Below, piece by piece: positions 1 to 11,060 of a stretch of DNA of 64,000 nucleotides. A program made the translations under genes and the position numbers. Under the pieces are notes generated by a model that did no database searches, was not told the origin of the DNA, and saw only the letters and a program-made list of their open reading frames with translations. Within the stretch, counting starts at the first letter, position 1; every line of letters starts with the position of its first letter. Origin of the DNA: Hyperoodon ampullatus (lineage: Eukaryota > Chordata > Mammalia > Artiodactyla > Ziphiidae); assembly GCA_949752795.1 (NCBI GenBank), contig OX457062.1, forward strand, positions 94,601,777-94,665,776, given 5' to 3'.

Positions 1-261
1 CCCAGTGTCCCCTTCCCTGGGACCCTGCTGACAGACCCCCTCAGCTGCTGCAAAGGTCCTCCCCTGATTTCACCTGCCATGCTTGTCACCCTACCCCGCC
101 TTCCTCCTCAGGGCCTGATATCCCAGGAATACGATCGTCTCCAGCCTGGGACAAGTCTCTGCTCTCGGTACAGCAACCACCAAATCCGTGCCCGCACCCA
201 GCCCACACCCCACACCCACTTCTGTCTCCAAGCAGGGCACCAAGCACAGACCTTGAGTCAC

Positions 262-436
262 ACAACCTCAACTTCAGATTGTATTTCTGCCTCTCATACT
301 GGGTGACCTTGAGCAATACTTGGGCCTTTCTAAGTCGTAGTTTCTTCTGTTTAGGGAAAAAAAAAAAAAAGAATAGCGCTCTTGTGAGGATGAAATGAGG
401 TAATGTATGTGCAGTCCCTGGCATTGTGCCCACCAC
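262..436 (+). repeat. MIR SINE
   Basis: The sense MIR core is recognisable (gtgaccttgagcaatactt, then gaggatgaaatgaggtaat and cctggcattgtgcc). An A14 run at 357-370 interrupts it where 'tgtaaaatggg' is expected. Confidence 0.7.
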
Positions 437-539
437 CAACAGGTCCTTCCCTTTCTAGCCTCTTAATTCATGCTCCCAGGGGGTAGCTTCTTATTCAAAG
501 TCACAGGGACTTCCCAAGCAGCACCAACTCCCTGAAACC

Positions 540-682
540 TAAAGCTGGAAGTAACCTTAGAAGTCATGTGGTCTAAGTGCCTCACCCCACATTATAAGTA
601 AAGACATGAGGCTTGAAGAGACATAACTTGTATTAATAATGGAGCCGAGACCAGAATACAGATCCTCTGCTTCGCAACCACC
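540..682 (-). repeat. MIR3-like SINE fragment
   Basis: It reads antisense: 'gctggaagtaaccttagaag', a decayed 'tacagatgagg' block, then an accession-loss 'gagaccagaatacagatcct' end. This order is typical of the MIR3/L3-tailed family. Confidence 0.5.
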
Positions 683-1984
683 AACTTTCAGCTTTCTCCC
701 TTCAACCAGAGCCAGAGGATGTTCACAGCAATGTTCTTGGAAGGTTTATTCTCCACTGGTTTGGAGTGGAGCCTGAGCTCTGAGGTGTAGGCTGGAGCAG
801 AGGCAGAGAACGAGGACTCTGAAGGACAGAGCCATGGCCCCCTCGAGTCCTGAGCAATTCAGCTCTGGCCCTAAACTTGCATTCCCAAGTAGCAAAGCCA
901 AAGCTCTGAGGAGAACTGGATTCCCTCCCCCTAACCCCCCCATCCCACTGCCACTTAGAAGGCAGTTTCGTGGTCCATCTCAGGTGGTCCTTTGGGGAGT
1001 TAACCCCCCATCCATTGTAAATGATCAAAGGATTTCTTCTACCTACACCTCCCTGAAAGGAGAATCTCAAGTCATTGCAAGCTTCTCCACCTCTTAATAT
1101 TTCTGTAGCACAGACCAGTGCCAGGCAGCTGCCTGTCTCACCAGGCCCCACATCTGGCTCTTTATCTGGGCTCTGTTCCTTATCACACCTCAGTTGTGAT
1201 AAAGACCAACAGTGCTGAGGACTACAGGACTGTGCTGAAACATGTCCCCTCCCGGAAGGATGGGAGTCCCAGGGGAGGAGCTAAGGCTGGTTGCTGAGAG
1301 GACAGCAGAGGTCGTGCTCCTTGTGTTTGCTCATCACACAGGATGGGAATGTTCCTGGCAGGGACCAGTGCATGGGCAAGAGGTGAGTGCAGCAGGGGGA
1401 AGTCTGGCCAGAAGAAAGAGCCGTCATGCCGGGAACCAAGCAGGGGAGGGGGTGGGGAGGAGAGAAATGCTGAAGGGGGTGCAGGGATATCAGTCAGGAA
1501 GGGGGCACAGCTGGGGGACCTGTGTGGCAGGAACCAGGAACCAAAGAGTAGGAGCATCACTCACCTTCCCCACCCCTTCCTGCAGTGACAAAGCAGTCCC
1601 CCCACCCCCACCCCATCAGCAGGTACTTCTAGGGACACAGGAGGCCTGGGAGGAGACAGAGGCCAGGACAGGAAATTCAGGTTCCTGAGCTCATGCCTGT
1701 TCTTGCACTTCCTTAATCCTAAAGAGAAGGAGCCAGAAACCAGGGTGAGTTAGAGACCCCTGAGTACACAGTCACCCCTACCCTTCAGCAGCTGACTGGG
1801 GAGAGGCTGGGCAATGGGAAGCAGACTTCCTCCAAAGGGTCCTTAAAGGCCATTTGTGTTCTATTCATCAGGACCATGCAGCCTAATCTGCAGGAGTCAC
1901 ACCATTCACTCCCTCCACCAAAATTCATTTATCCAAATGCAGTAAATGTTATAAATAACTAATGTGCTTCATTCATTCATTGCT
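683..1984. other. Unannotated flank, no gene seen
   Basis: This unique-looking sequence has no splice-framed coding signal and no repeat I can name. A C/A-rich tract lies around 1600-1616. The last 60 bp are A/T-rich and lead into a MIR. Confidence 0.5.
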
Positions 1985-1992
1985 TTAGAGAA

Positions 1993-2262
1993 GCAGCCTA
2001 ACACTGCTGCTGAAAGCATGGACTCTTGAGCCAAACTGCCTGGCTTGAATCCCAGCTTCACCAGTTGATGGCTGTGTAATCTTGGGCAAGTAATTCAACC
2101 CCTCTGTACCTTAGTTTGCTCATCTCTGAAATAGGGATAATATTAATAACGACCTCATAGGAGCACTGTGAGGTTTAAATGGGTCAATATATGTCAAGTG
2201 CCTAGGACAATGGCTGACACATAATAAAAGCTAAATCAGTGCTAACTGTTATTATTATTTAT
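1993..2262 (+). repeat. MIR SINE, nearly full length
   Basis: The complete order of MIR blocks is present: 'gcatggactcttgagccaaa', 'cttgggcaagtaattcaacc', 'agtttgctcatctctgaaat', 'gaggtttaaatgggtcaata' and 'ggctgacacataataaaagc'. Confidence 0.85.
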
Positions 2263-2456
2263 TCAATCATCAAAAAGTTATTGAGCACTGATTGGGTGCT
2301 AGATGCTGGTCTAAACCTTAGGATCCCATGATGAGCCATCCAGACATGGGCTCTACTCTCAGTAGCTTACGTTTCAGTGGGGGAGACAAACATTCAATAA
2401 TCACTAAAAAGTTTACATATTTACAAATTGTGATAAGAGCTGTTAAAGACAAAAAC
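2263..2456 (-). repeat. Ancient repeat of the 'tattgagcac' type (L2-related?)
   Basis: The blocks 'tattgagcactgattgggtg', 'ctactctcagtagcttacgt' and 'gggggagacaaacattcaat' match a common old mammalian repeat that I place only tentatively with L2. Confidence 0.45.
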
Positions 2457-2465
2457 AGAGAGCTG

Positions 2466-2770
2466 GTGGACTTCCCTGGTGGCGCAGTGGTTAAGAATCC
2501 GCCTGCCAATGCAGGGGACACGGGTTTGAGCCCTGGTCTGGGAAGATCCCATATGCCACGCAGCAACTAAGCCCGTGTGCCACAACTACTGAGCCTGCAT
2601 GCCACAACTACTGAAGCCCACATGCCTAGAGCCCGTGCTCCGCAACAAGAGAAGCCACCACGATGAGAAGCCCGCGCACCGCAACGAAGAGTAGCCCCTG
2701 CTCACCACAACTAGAGAAAGCCCTCGTGCAGCAACAAAGACCCAACGCAGCCATAAATAAATTAAAAAAT
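2466..2770 (+). mobile_element. CHR-type tRNA-derived SINE, long form
   Basis: The head carries the tRNA-like promoter region (cttccctggtggcgcagtgg, later gggtttgagccctggtctgg). The body has repeated 'caactactga' units and the tail is aaataaattaaaaaat. A 9-bp target duplication, agagagctg, flanks it at 2457-2465 and 2771-2779. This is a full-length copy of the older CHR-1-like subfamily. Confidence 0.9.
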
Positions 2771-2779
2771 AGAGAGCTG

Positions 2780-3177
2780 TGAGAGCGTATAACTAACAGA
2801 TTTGCAGGCCAGGGAATGCTGTCTGGGGTGTGATGTTTCTCTCACTCTTCCCCACGGAGTCCGAGCACCTTGGGTGCGCCATCTCTGTCCGCAGGCACCC
2901 ACTGAGGACAAAGCCCATCTGTGCCCTTCGTGGGTCTGGCCACGGCCGTGCATCCGTGCACTCTCGGTGTGAGAAGCCCAGGCAGGGCCAAGTCCCCATC
3001 ACCTCACCTGCCGCCACCTCCACTCCATTTCTGGACCTGGTTCTGAACAGAAGAGTCCTGCTCCGGGTGCTCACAGTGTCCAGTCAAGAGCAGCCACTTG
3101 GAAGGTCATGACTATTTGTCAGGAGTCCTACCTGCTCCTTAGAGACTGTCCTAAATCTGATATCCAGCCAGGAAGAT
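2780..3177. other. Unannotated flank, no gene seen
   Basis: Nothing is recognised in this moderately GC-rich stretch between a SINE and a MIR. Confidence 0.5.
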
Positions 3178-3179
3178 GA

Positions 3180-3408
3180 AGCAGTGTATTGTGCTAGGTA
3201 CGTTACAATTCACTTAGCCAATTTATTCCATTGTCTCATTTAATCATCACAACAACTTTGTGAAGTTGATATTATTATTAGACCTATTTTACAGAAAAAG
3301 AAACTGAGGCTCTGAAAGGTTATATAACTTTCCCAAGGTCACACAGCTTATTTGTGGAACAGCTAGGACCCCAACCTAAGTCTGCTTGACTCTAGACCCT
3401 AAAGTCTT
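3180..3408 (-). repeat. MIR SINE
   Basis: The antisense MIR order is clear: 'tgtctcatttaatcatcaca', 'tattttacagaaaaagaaac', 'caaggtcacacagcttattt' and 'tgcttgactctagaccctaa'. Confidence 0.85.
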
Positions 3409-3424
3409 AAAAAGCATAGTATGG

Positions 3425-3625
3425 GGCTTCCCTGGTGGCGCGGTGGTTGAGAGTCCACCTGCTGATGCAGGGGACACAGGTTCGTGCCCCGGTCCGGGAA
3501 GATCCCACATGCCACGGAGCGGCTGGGCCTGTGAGCCATGGCCGCTGAGCCTGCACGTCCGGAGCCTGTGCTCCGCAACGGGAGAGGCCACAGCAGTGAA
3601 AGGCCCGCGTACCGCAAAAAAAAAA
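3425..3625 (+). mobile_element. CHR-2-type SINE
   Basis: The head is ggcttccctggtggcgcggt, the middle gagccatggccgctgagcct, and the end is cgcgtaccgc plus an A run. A target duplication of about 16 bp (aaaaagcatagtatgg) is at 3409-3424 and 3626-3641. It sits between two antisense MIRs. A young, low-divergence copy typical of whales and dolphins. Confidence 0.92.
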
Positions 3626-3654
3626 AAAAAGCATAGTATGGTCTTTTTAATAAC

Positions 3655-3885
3655 GTGAGTAATAATATAATAGCTAATACTTGTACAACACTTTCTATGT
3701 GGCAGGTACCATTTTATACATTTTAAGTAATTCAATCACTTAATCCCTATAATAATCCTATGAGGAAGATACTATTGTTATTCCCATTTTACAGGCGAGG
3801 AAATCGAGGCACAGAGAGGTTAAGCCATGTGCCCAGGGCCAGTGAGATGAGTCAGGAGGTTGAGTTGACCATGCTTTGTCACAGA
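3655..3885 (-). repeat. MIR SINE
   Basis: The antisense blocks are 'caacactttctatgtggcag', 'taatcctatgaggaagatac', 'cattttacaggcgaggaaat' and 'cacagagaggttaagccatg'. Confidence 0.85.
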
Positions 3886-4597
3886 ATGGCGGAGTTTAAC
3901 GACCTTAGCAGCCTCAGCTGGAGGCTGAGAGAGGAAGAGATGGGCTCATGGCTGTGGTGGAGCTGCCGGTACCTGGGCAGAGCCTGTGCCTCTCCCCCAC
4001 ACGGCCTCTCTCACCCACCTGTCTCCAAGCATCCAGGTCCAGGCTTCCCTCTGACCTGGCCATCTCCTCGCCTCCCCCAGGTTCACCTGTGCGAGCCAGG
4101 GCGTGGGCACCACCCCGTCCAGCTCTGTCTGCTTTCTGTACCAGACACACCACCTGGCCCTGGTGTCTCCATCACGAGGCTCCACCTGCAGCTGAGTCAG
4201 GTGAGGCTGGGAGTCCAGGGCCGCTATGACGGAAGAAGCAAAGGTCAGCTGACGGCCGGCTCAGAGGCCTCAGGGCAGGGTGGCCTCTCCACTCCACTTG
4301 GGTCTCTTTCTCCAGAAGGTGATCTCAACCCAGCCCAGTGGGCCTGACCTAAAAAATCAGACCCCAGGGCAGAGTGGGGGCAAGGGGTGCCCCCTGCAGT
4401 GTCACAGGCTCCACCCAGAGGAGGGTTCAGACAACCAGCTTTCCTTTTCCCAGATGCCTCTCCCCTCATTCCAGCTAAGTCTCTGCCCTTCTCAGGCCCC
4501 TTCGGCTCCAGCCCTCCCCATAGGGCACAGGCCTATCTCTGTCATCATCACAGGAAGAGCATGGGGTGATGGACAAGGGCGAGGAGGGGGCAAGGAC

Positions 4598-4668
4598 TAA
4601 AGGTGGCCAAGGACCTGGGAAGCTGGAGGATTCATTTACTTTTGTCCTTGCATCAGTGGCCCCATCCT
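4598..4668 (+). repeat. Dispersed 72-bp duplication, copy A
   Basis: It begins taaaggtggccaaggacc and contains ttacttttgtccttgcatc. It aligns with 11061-11132 at 61 of 72 columns. I cannot assign it to a known repeat family. Confidence 0.75.
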
Positions 4669-4846
4669 GCCGGCACCACCAGGGCCATGGGGCCTTCCTA
4701 CTCCAGTCTGCACACCTTCCAAGAGCTTAGCCTCCTGAAGGCGGAAGGGTTTGATCGGGAGTCACCCCGGCAGGAAAGGGGGAGCCCTTCCAGCAGGTGG
4801 GGCGGGTGATGTGGGAACTCCGAGGGAGAGGAGCAGGGGCAGGGCG

Positions 4847-4884
4847 GCGAGGTGCCCGCAGCCCAGCGAGGTGCCCGCAGCCCG
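4847..4884 (+). repeat. 19-bp tandem duplication
   Basis: gcgaggtgcccgcagccc occurs at 4847-4864 and again at 4866-4883, a period of 19, inside a GC-rich patch. Confidence 0.8.
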
Positions 4885-5671
4885 GCAAGGTTATTTGCCG
4901 CCGTTTCTCCCTCCTGCGGCTCCCGAGCTCGAGCCTCCAGAGGTCTTGTGTGGAGGACGGAGCAGAGATGAAGAGAAAGGAACCACTGTGTGGGGCTGAG
5001 AGGGCTCCTTGGACTAAGTGCTGACTTCAGCGGTCCCCGTGGACAGGAAAGCAGGGCCTGTGCGGGTTGCGGCGGGAGCTGTGGATCCTGTTGAGGTGGG
5101 GCTGACCCTCTAAGTGGCCCAGAAGCATCTAGATGAGGCCTTGTGCTGAGCTGGCTTGCTTCTACCTCCCAGCTGGACCACAAAATGGGAGGAAACATCC
5201 ATAAAGTACCCGAGCCGGCTCTATGGTCAGAAGTCCTGCCAAGGCGCTTCTGGTTCTCCCTCTAAGTGGTCTTAATTTCCGTGATTTGCAGGTCCCAGTC
5301 TCACTGAGGGCCCATTCCCCATCATGATGGATGGGCAGGAATAGTCCGGTGAGCCGGCCCCCAAGGGCTCTGGGCCGGTCCAGCAGGGTCCTGTGGGTTG
5401 CGGGGCAACCCAGTTCTCCACCTGAGCCCCAGGCACTATGCCCACTAGAGCACAATCCTCTCTCCCAGCTAACCTCCCAGCTAGAGGGCCCCATCCCTTC
5501 ATACGGCAACAGGATGTGGAAAGAGAATGAGCTTAGTACTGGGGCTTGGACTGGAGCTCCGTCAAACCTTCCCGAAACCCCTTGGCTGATCTAGGGGGAC
5601 CTTGCCTTTCACCACGTGAAACGTGGACGTCTTCTGCCTCCCACTCTCTGGTTCGGCTTTTGTCACAGTGA

Positions 5672-5849
5672 CTAAGGTACAACTCTGGAGTCAGGCTGCC
5701 TTAATTTGAATCCCTAATATATTACAACTCGCAAGGGAACCTCAGGCAAGTTACCTAGCTTCTCTGTGTCTCAGTTTCCTTATCTTTGAACTGGGGGTAG
5801 TAACACTACCTACCTCATTGGTCCATCATATGAAAAAGTTCAATTATAT
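5672..5849 (+). repeat. MIR SINE, 5' part (split)
   Basis: The sense blocks 'ctggagtcaggctgccttaa', 'ctcaggcaagttacctagct' and 'ctcagtttccttatctttga' are present. The element resumes at 6290 after an inserted LTR. Confidence 0.8.
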
Positions 5850-6285
5850 TGTGGGAGCAGAATAGTGGACCCCAAGGATGTCCATGGCTAATCCCTGGGA
5901 CCTATGAATATGTTTCCTTACATGGTAAAGGAACTTTGCAGATGTGTTTAAAGTATGGCTCTGGAGATAGATTAGTCTGGATTATCTAGGTGGGCCCAAC
6001 CTAATCACATGAGAACTTAAAAGCAGAGAAGCTTTTTGGGGAGAGAGAGATGTGAGGACAGAAGAAACATCAGAGAGATGCAACATTGCTGGCTTTGAAG
6101 ACAGAGGAGGGGGCCACAAGCCAAGGGCTGCAGGCTCTGGAAGCTGTAAAAGGAAAGGAAATGGCATCACCTCTAGAATCAGCAGGAAGGAATGCAGCCC
6201 TTCCTACACCTTGATTTTTAGCCCAGTGAGACCTGTGTCAGACTTCTAACCTGCAGAACTGTAAGATAATTTTGTGTTGCTTACA
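5850..6285 (+). mobile_element. MLT1-like (ERVL-MaLR) solo LTR
   Basis: The element runs from tgtgggagcag to cttaca, about 436 bp. It has the blocks 'gggacctatgaatatgtttc', 'ggtgggcccaacctaatcac', 'acaccttgatttttagccca' and 'ctgcagaactgtaagataat' typical of MaLR-type LTRs. A 5-bp direct repeat, atatt, borders it at 5846-5850 and 6285-6289. No internal retroviral genes are present. Confidence 0.65.
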
Positions 6286-6289
6286 TATT

Positions 6290-6420
6290 AGTGTGTAAGC
6301 GCTTAGAATGGGGTCTGGCACATAGTAAGACCTCAATAAATGTCAGCTCTTGATTATCTTCATAAGTATCATCATCGTCATCGTCACTGCTGCTGTTGTT
6401 ATAATACAGGGTAGAGGACC
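6290..6420 (+). repeat. MIR SINE, 3' part (split)
   Basis: 'gcgcttagaatggggtctgg' and 'catagtaagacctcaataaa' are the MIR 3' end and continue the piece at 5672-5849. A short atc/gtc repeat follows. Confidence 0.75.
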
Positions 6421-7385
6421 CACTGTTGCTCCCATCCCAGGGCAGCTGCCTCTCCAGCATGAGCTGCTCCGAGCCCATGTCCCACTTCACTGGGTATCAC
6501 AGACTGCGTGCAAGTCAGCCAGGGGGCAGAGGACATCCTGAAAACAAAATGGCACTTGGTACAGCCACCGTGTGAGTGAGAGACACATGACCAGCCTCCC
6601 TGCGGCCCCGTTCTTGTGAAGAACAGGAGTAGGGGCACCTGGGAGAGTGGCGTGGGCCTGCCTGATCCGGGCATAAGGCCTGCCTGTAGTCGCCACTGCA
6701 GAGACGACAGCTCTGGGGCCTAAATGCGCCCCATTCCACACCCACCCACCTGGGACTGTTGAGGAGACAGCCTTGGCGCCCAAAACTTGTAACTGCTGGG
6801 CTGTGTGAGAACAAGCAGGACCAGCAGTGCAAACAACTTCAAGTTAGACAGAAGGGGGTACTTTCTCTGGTGAAAGAGCATCGAATAGCACGTGATCGGG
6901 ATTTCAGATTTACTCAGGAAGGGGGAGGGACAGGAAGTGGTCTCCAGAAGCCAGGCTGTGGTCAGCCACGGGTCACCTCACAAAACAAGCCCCCCTCAGG
7001 GCCCACTCCCACATCCCCGCCTTCTCAGTCAGCCCCCGCCAAGTGAAAGTGAGGCTTTGCTCCCCCAGCAGAGTCCCCCAGGCTGCACACCTCCCCTCCT
7101 CCCTTCTGGAAGCCCTTCATCCCCATCCCCATCTCCAAAGTGACCCCTACATTCCCCCCCGGGTGCTGGGGGCCTCAGAAACCTGTCCCCACTTGATCTC
7201 CTACTTCTCAAGAGCCACTGAGGCCCAGAGGAGTAGCCTCTCAGAGTCCCCAGATGTAGGGTAAGACCCTTTGCCTAAGACTGAACTGAGCCCAGGGTAG
7301 GGACCAGACTGTCCAACAATGTCCACAGACCTCGCCATCTCAGGGACAAGGGTCATTTCCTTTTAGACCCGTGGACAAAAGCACT
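6421..7385. other. Unannotated flank, no gene seen
   Basis: Nothing is recognised. 6960-7170 is C-rich. Confidence 0.5.
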
Positions 7386-7475
7386 GTTAGACTGTAAGCT
7401 CCCTGAGGGCAGGGTCCACGCCTGTCCATTCACCACCGGGCCTGGCCCAGAGAGGCCCTCCAAAGCCATTTGTTG
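7386..7475 (+). repeat. L2 LINE 3' end
   Basis: 'gactgtaagctccctgaggg' and 'cagggtccacgcctgtccat' followed by a 'catttgttgggtaagg' end are the L2 3' terminus. Confidence 0.7.
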
Positions 7476-8159
7476 GGTAAGGAACACCCTCTAAAAGTCG
7501 ACAGCCCTCTCGGACGGCCCTGGACAAAACCCAACCCCTTCCCATCTCCCTCTAAAGGGGAGCTCGGCCAAAAGAGCCACCCCAAAGGGACTGACTGCTT
7601 TAGGGTGACAGGAGACAGGAGAGAGCTAGGCTGTGGTGGGGTGGGGGGGACAGGGAGAACCACTGCTCCCAGGGATACCCTGACCTCAGTCCAAGGGCCC
7701 ATCCCATGTGGGTCACCCACTGTCACCTCCCTTTCTATGCAAAGTTTAGCTCTGAGCTGGCGTTTCTCCACTGCTCCCTGCTCACCCAGCACTCCCTGGA
7801 CGTTCATGGACCATGGAATCTCTCCTTGTTCCTTCCCCTATCCCCCAATCTACAATCTCACTTTCTGATTAAAAGAACTCCCCTTACCAACACCCCAACT
7901 CCGACTCGCGCCACGGGGAGCCGATCTGCGTGGGGACCCTGCTTGCAGGGTCACTGCTGATCCATGTGATTCCTCTGTGCAAATTAGAAAAAGATGCCTT
8001 TTTCTCCAGATGAATGCAGGCCCCGTCATGGTGCATGGGCTGGTGAGAAGGGCATAGGCTGGGTTTCAGCCCCTGTCCACCTCTTGCCTGAGTATGCTTG
8101 CACGGTGCACAACCTGCCCACCTGCACACAACCGTTAGACTTCAGGGAGTACACCCACT
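7476..8159. other. Unannotated flank, no gene seen
   Basis: No repeat family, coding exon or RNA gene is recognised. Confidence 0.5.
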
Positions 8160-8335
8160 GAAGGAGCCTATTAGACCAATAAGTCCTAACCTCTCATTTT
8201 ACAAGTGAGGAAGTGGAGACCCAGGAAGGAAATGTAATTTATTGAAGGTCACACACCAAGCTGGAGGCAGACCCAAGGCCAAAGATCCAGGCATCCCGAC
8301 TCCCAATCTAGCACTTTCCCCTCCCGCTGCTCTAT
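8160..8335 (-). repeat. MIR3/MIR-like SINE
   Basis: The antisense blocks 'ctcattttacaagtgaggaa' and 'gaaggtcacacaccaagctg' are present, with a degenerate 3' part. Confidence 0.6.
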
Positions 8336-8735
8336 CCAGTTCTCACACTTGGGGACAGATGGCAAACCCAAGACAGCAGGAGAGCTCCCAAAAGCAGCGC
8401 CTGGGGAAGCCTTCTTGCACTAATTAGAGGAGAAGTGATAACCTCATCCCAAACTACACATAAAATTGAACATAAAACTCTCTGAACCGTGTACCACCTA
8501 ACCCTTGGCTGATGTGGAACGTGAATATAGCTCTTCCCCGGTTATTCCTCATCTACAACCTCATCTATCCAAGGCTACTTCACTGTGAGGACGTCCCCAA
8601 TGTCTGTCTAGGCCAGTGCATCTGTCTTGGCCTGGAAACTCCCAGTTGAATTTCTTGCTTCCGGAGAACCCCTGAACACGCACCAGTGCTCAGAAGATGA
8701 CTTTTAATTGAGATGAAGGTGAGGGCAATGGTGAT
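8336..8735. other. Unannotated flank, no gene seen
   Basis: Nothing is recognised before the polypurine tract. Confidence 0.5.
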
Positions 8736-8799
8736 GAAGAAGGGGGGGGGGGAGGAAGGGGGTTGTGAGAAGGAGAGAAAGAGAAAGAAGAAGAAGGGC
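8736..8799 (+). repeat. Polypurine tract
   Basis: A purine-rich run includes 11 consecutive G (8742-8752) and gaa/gaga units. Only a short ttgtg breaks it. It could form triplex DNA. Confidence 0.85.
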
Positions 8800-8889
8800 A
8801 ATTCCTAATGTATTATATTAATTTCTTATCCTGGGATCTAGTTGCCTATAACATCACTGAGCTGTGCTTCACGGAAATGGTGGTGAAGA

Positions 8890-8929
8890 TACACACACGT
8901 GTATCTCTCTCTCTCTCTCTCACTCTCTC
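8890..8929 (+). repeat. (AC)n/(TC)n microsatellites
   Basis: An acacacac run at 8890-8898 is followed by tctctc repeats from 8904 to 8929. Confidence 0.9.
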
Positions 8930-8937
8930 GGTGGTGC

Positions 8938-9190
8938 CTGCAATATAATGTGGTGATTAAGCTCAGGCAGAGCCAGACCTCCTGGTTTTGAATCCTGGCT
9001 TTGCCACTACTTGGCTGTGAAATTTCAGGCAAGGGCCTTGGCTTCTCTGTGCCTCAGTTTCCTCTTCAATAAAATGGGACAACAACAAACATGACCTCAT
9101 AGAATTTTCTGAAGATTATGAGAGTGAATATATGGGCAACACTTAATGCAGTGCCTGGCTGATAGCAGGTATGCAGTAAACATTGTCTGT
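8938..9190 (+). repeat. MIR SINE
   Basis: The sense blocks 'gtggtgattaagctcaggca', 'tgtgcctcagtttcctcttc' and 'gcagtgcctggctgatagca' give a nearly full-length copy. Confidence 0.85.
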
Positions 9191-10380
9191 AACTATATTG
9201 GGGTGCTGTTTCTTGACATTTTGTCCTGGCCCTATTTTCCTATGGTGTTGGGGGAATTGTCCAGGCTGCCTGGAACAATTTCCAACTCAGTATTCCAATT
9301 GTTGGAGCAGAGAGGGACTGCCTTAAGAAGTAGTGAGCTTCCTGTCACTAGGAGCAATCAAGTGGAATCCAGATGAGCACTTGGCATGGATGTGGCAGAA
9401 GCAGGGTGGGGGTGAGGGATCTCTTCCAAAGTCCCTTCCGAGCCCAATACACTATGAATATATGAATAAACACACATCTCCTGGCACCCACATGGGCATA
9501 ACCTTGCCGACAAATGGGGACACACATACAAGGGTGCAGTCTCCACACTGGCTTTGGGGACCAGGGAGAAGTATTTTAAGCCAGGTAAGCCAACATCCCC
9601 AGCCAGCCCCTCCCCCAGCACCCAGCCTATTCCTGTGTACACACAGGCACCAGGTGGCAAGCAGGAGCTTTCAGGGAGGCACCGATTGGGATTTCAAGGA
9701 GCCTGTTTCCTACCATTCCCGGTTGTCTTTTTACAGGCGCCAACTGCCAGCCTCCGCGCCCCCATTACAGGCCAGGTCCAAGACAGCGTGGGGCAGGTGA
9801 CCAGGAATGGGACAAGGTAATTGGGTGTTGGTTCTACCTCTGATGGAGGTTGACTGATAGTGCACCTGGGGTAGTCCTGGCAGCTCTGGCCTCTAAAGGG
9901 CCGCAGTGCCCAGAATTCGGATGCTGTGAGAGGTAAGGGCTTCCCCATTGCAAAAGGAATGAAGCGAGAATTTGTAGGAGGGTCAGAAGCAGCCCCCTCC
10001 AGCCAAACCTATTCCTACCCCTGCCTTGTCCTGACTGGCACCCCACCTCACGCAGTCCCCCAACACTTGTCCTGGGTGCTGTGTGCCATCCATTAGCCTT
10101 TCTTTGGAGAGGGCAAAGTGCTGATAAACCAGAGCAGCAGCACATTCAAACCTTCCTATCAGCCCGGGATGCATTACTGCATATTATTTGTCTGCAGCAG
10201 CTGTGACAGCGGTTCTTCCTTTCTAACAATATGGCTTCGCCTGGTACTAAAAAGGGCCCCTAAGTGCCACGAACACCTTTGCTAGGAGAGGAGATCACAC
10301 ACTGGGGAGAATGGGGAGGTGGACCACCCTGGGATCAACATTTTGCTGCGGATTAGTCCAAATGTGGATGCAAAATTAGG
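9191..10380. other. Unannotated flank, no gene seen
   Basis: Nothing is recognised. Longer open frames around 9333-9800 have no known protein similarity. Confidence 0.5.
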
Positions 10381-10381
10381 T

Positions 10382-10410
10382 GGGGGAAGGGGAGGAGGAG
10401 GAGGAGGAGG
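10382..10410 (+). repeat. (GGA)n polypurine repeat
   Basis: An uninterrupted purine run consists of ggagga units. Confidence 0.9.
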
Positions 10411-10501
10411 CAGACGGCACAGGAAGGGGACAAGGAGCCCGCCCAGGAGGCAGAGCTTTCCCAAGGACCAGTACACCCAGCTCCACTCTGCAGGAGACAG
10501 G

Positions 10502-10544
<43 letters not shown>

Positions 10545-10560
10545 CGCGCGCGCGTGTGTA
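10502..10560 (+). repeat. (TG)n(CG)9(TG)n alternating tract
   Basis: About 16 TG units are followed by nine CG units (10537-10554) and tgtgta. The whole run alternates pyrimidine and purine. A (CG)9 block is rare in a methylated vertebrate genome. Confidence 0.95.
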
Positions 10561-11060
10561 TCCGCCGCAAACCCCCTCCAGCTTCCCTGCCACAGCCCGG
10601 CTACTCTTCCCAATCAATGACCTCTTTGTGGCTGAGAAGGTACGGGAACCACTACAAGAACTGGGGGTTGGGAGGAGGCCACCTCGTAAGCATCCAGGCG
10701 CGCACGATCCCAACTTATTGCCGTCGGGGCCAGGGCTCCCAAAAAGGGTCTCCACACCTCTGGTAGCACGGGGCTGCCAGGGGCAGTGGCTGGAGCCTCT
10801 CCGACTCTGTGAGGCAGTCGCCCGTCCCCCAGTCCCGGGAAGAAGCGCTCTCCCCCGGCCCACGCCCGCTAGGTGGCGCTCGGCAGTCATGCTCCTCCCA
10901 CCCCCGTCGTCCCAGCAGCCTGAGAGGCCCCTGGACGCCCGCTTGGAGGTGGGCGGGGGATGACAGGTGCACCGAGGTGGGGGAGGGAGATAGGAGCAGC
11001 ATTCCCTCCTTCATTGATTCATGTCCATGGAATTTCTAAGGCCTCAGCCCTCAGTTGCAT
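10561..11060. other. Unannotated flank with a CTCF motif
   Basis: It is GC-rich from 10680 to 10960. It holds the CTCF-type match at 10866 and no recognisable exon. Confidence 0.5.
10866..10880 (+). promoter_or_regulatory. CTCF-type motif
   Basis: CCGCTAGGTGGCGC fits the published core consensus CCRSYAGRKGGCRS at all 14 positions. It is about 12.7 kb upstream of the NECTIN1 promoter and points toward it. Confidence 0.65.

Larger units (their letters stand above)
3886..5671. other. Unannotated flank, no gene seen
   Basis: It is GC-rich in parts (4800-4960). It holds a dispersed duplication copy (4598-4668) and a 19-bp tandem duplication (4847-4884). Long open frames here look like GC-driven chance. 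Confidence 0.5.

Noticed and set aside
2466..2770. Possible tRNA gene
   Set aside because: The tRNA-like promoter part belongs to a CHR SINE, with a SINE body, A-rich tail and target duplication. It is not a functional tRNA.
3760..4347. 195-codon open frame
   Set aside because: It begins in an antisense MIR and continues in unassigned GC-rich sequence with no protein signature.
4790..4803. CTCF-like match CCAGCAGGTGGGGC
   Set aside because: The core C is replaced by G. It is too weak without binding data.
5850..6285. Possible complete endogenous retrovirus
   Set aside because: Only one LTR-like unit is present, with no internal region or second LTR.
10282..10963. Open frames of 202 and 214 codons on opposite strands
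   Set aside because: Both run through the TG/CG and GGA repeats and owe their length to them.
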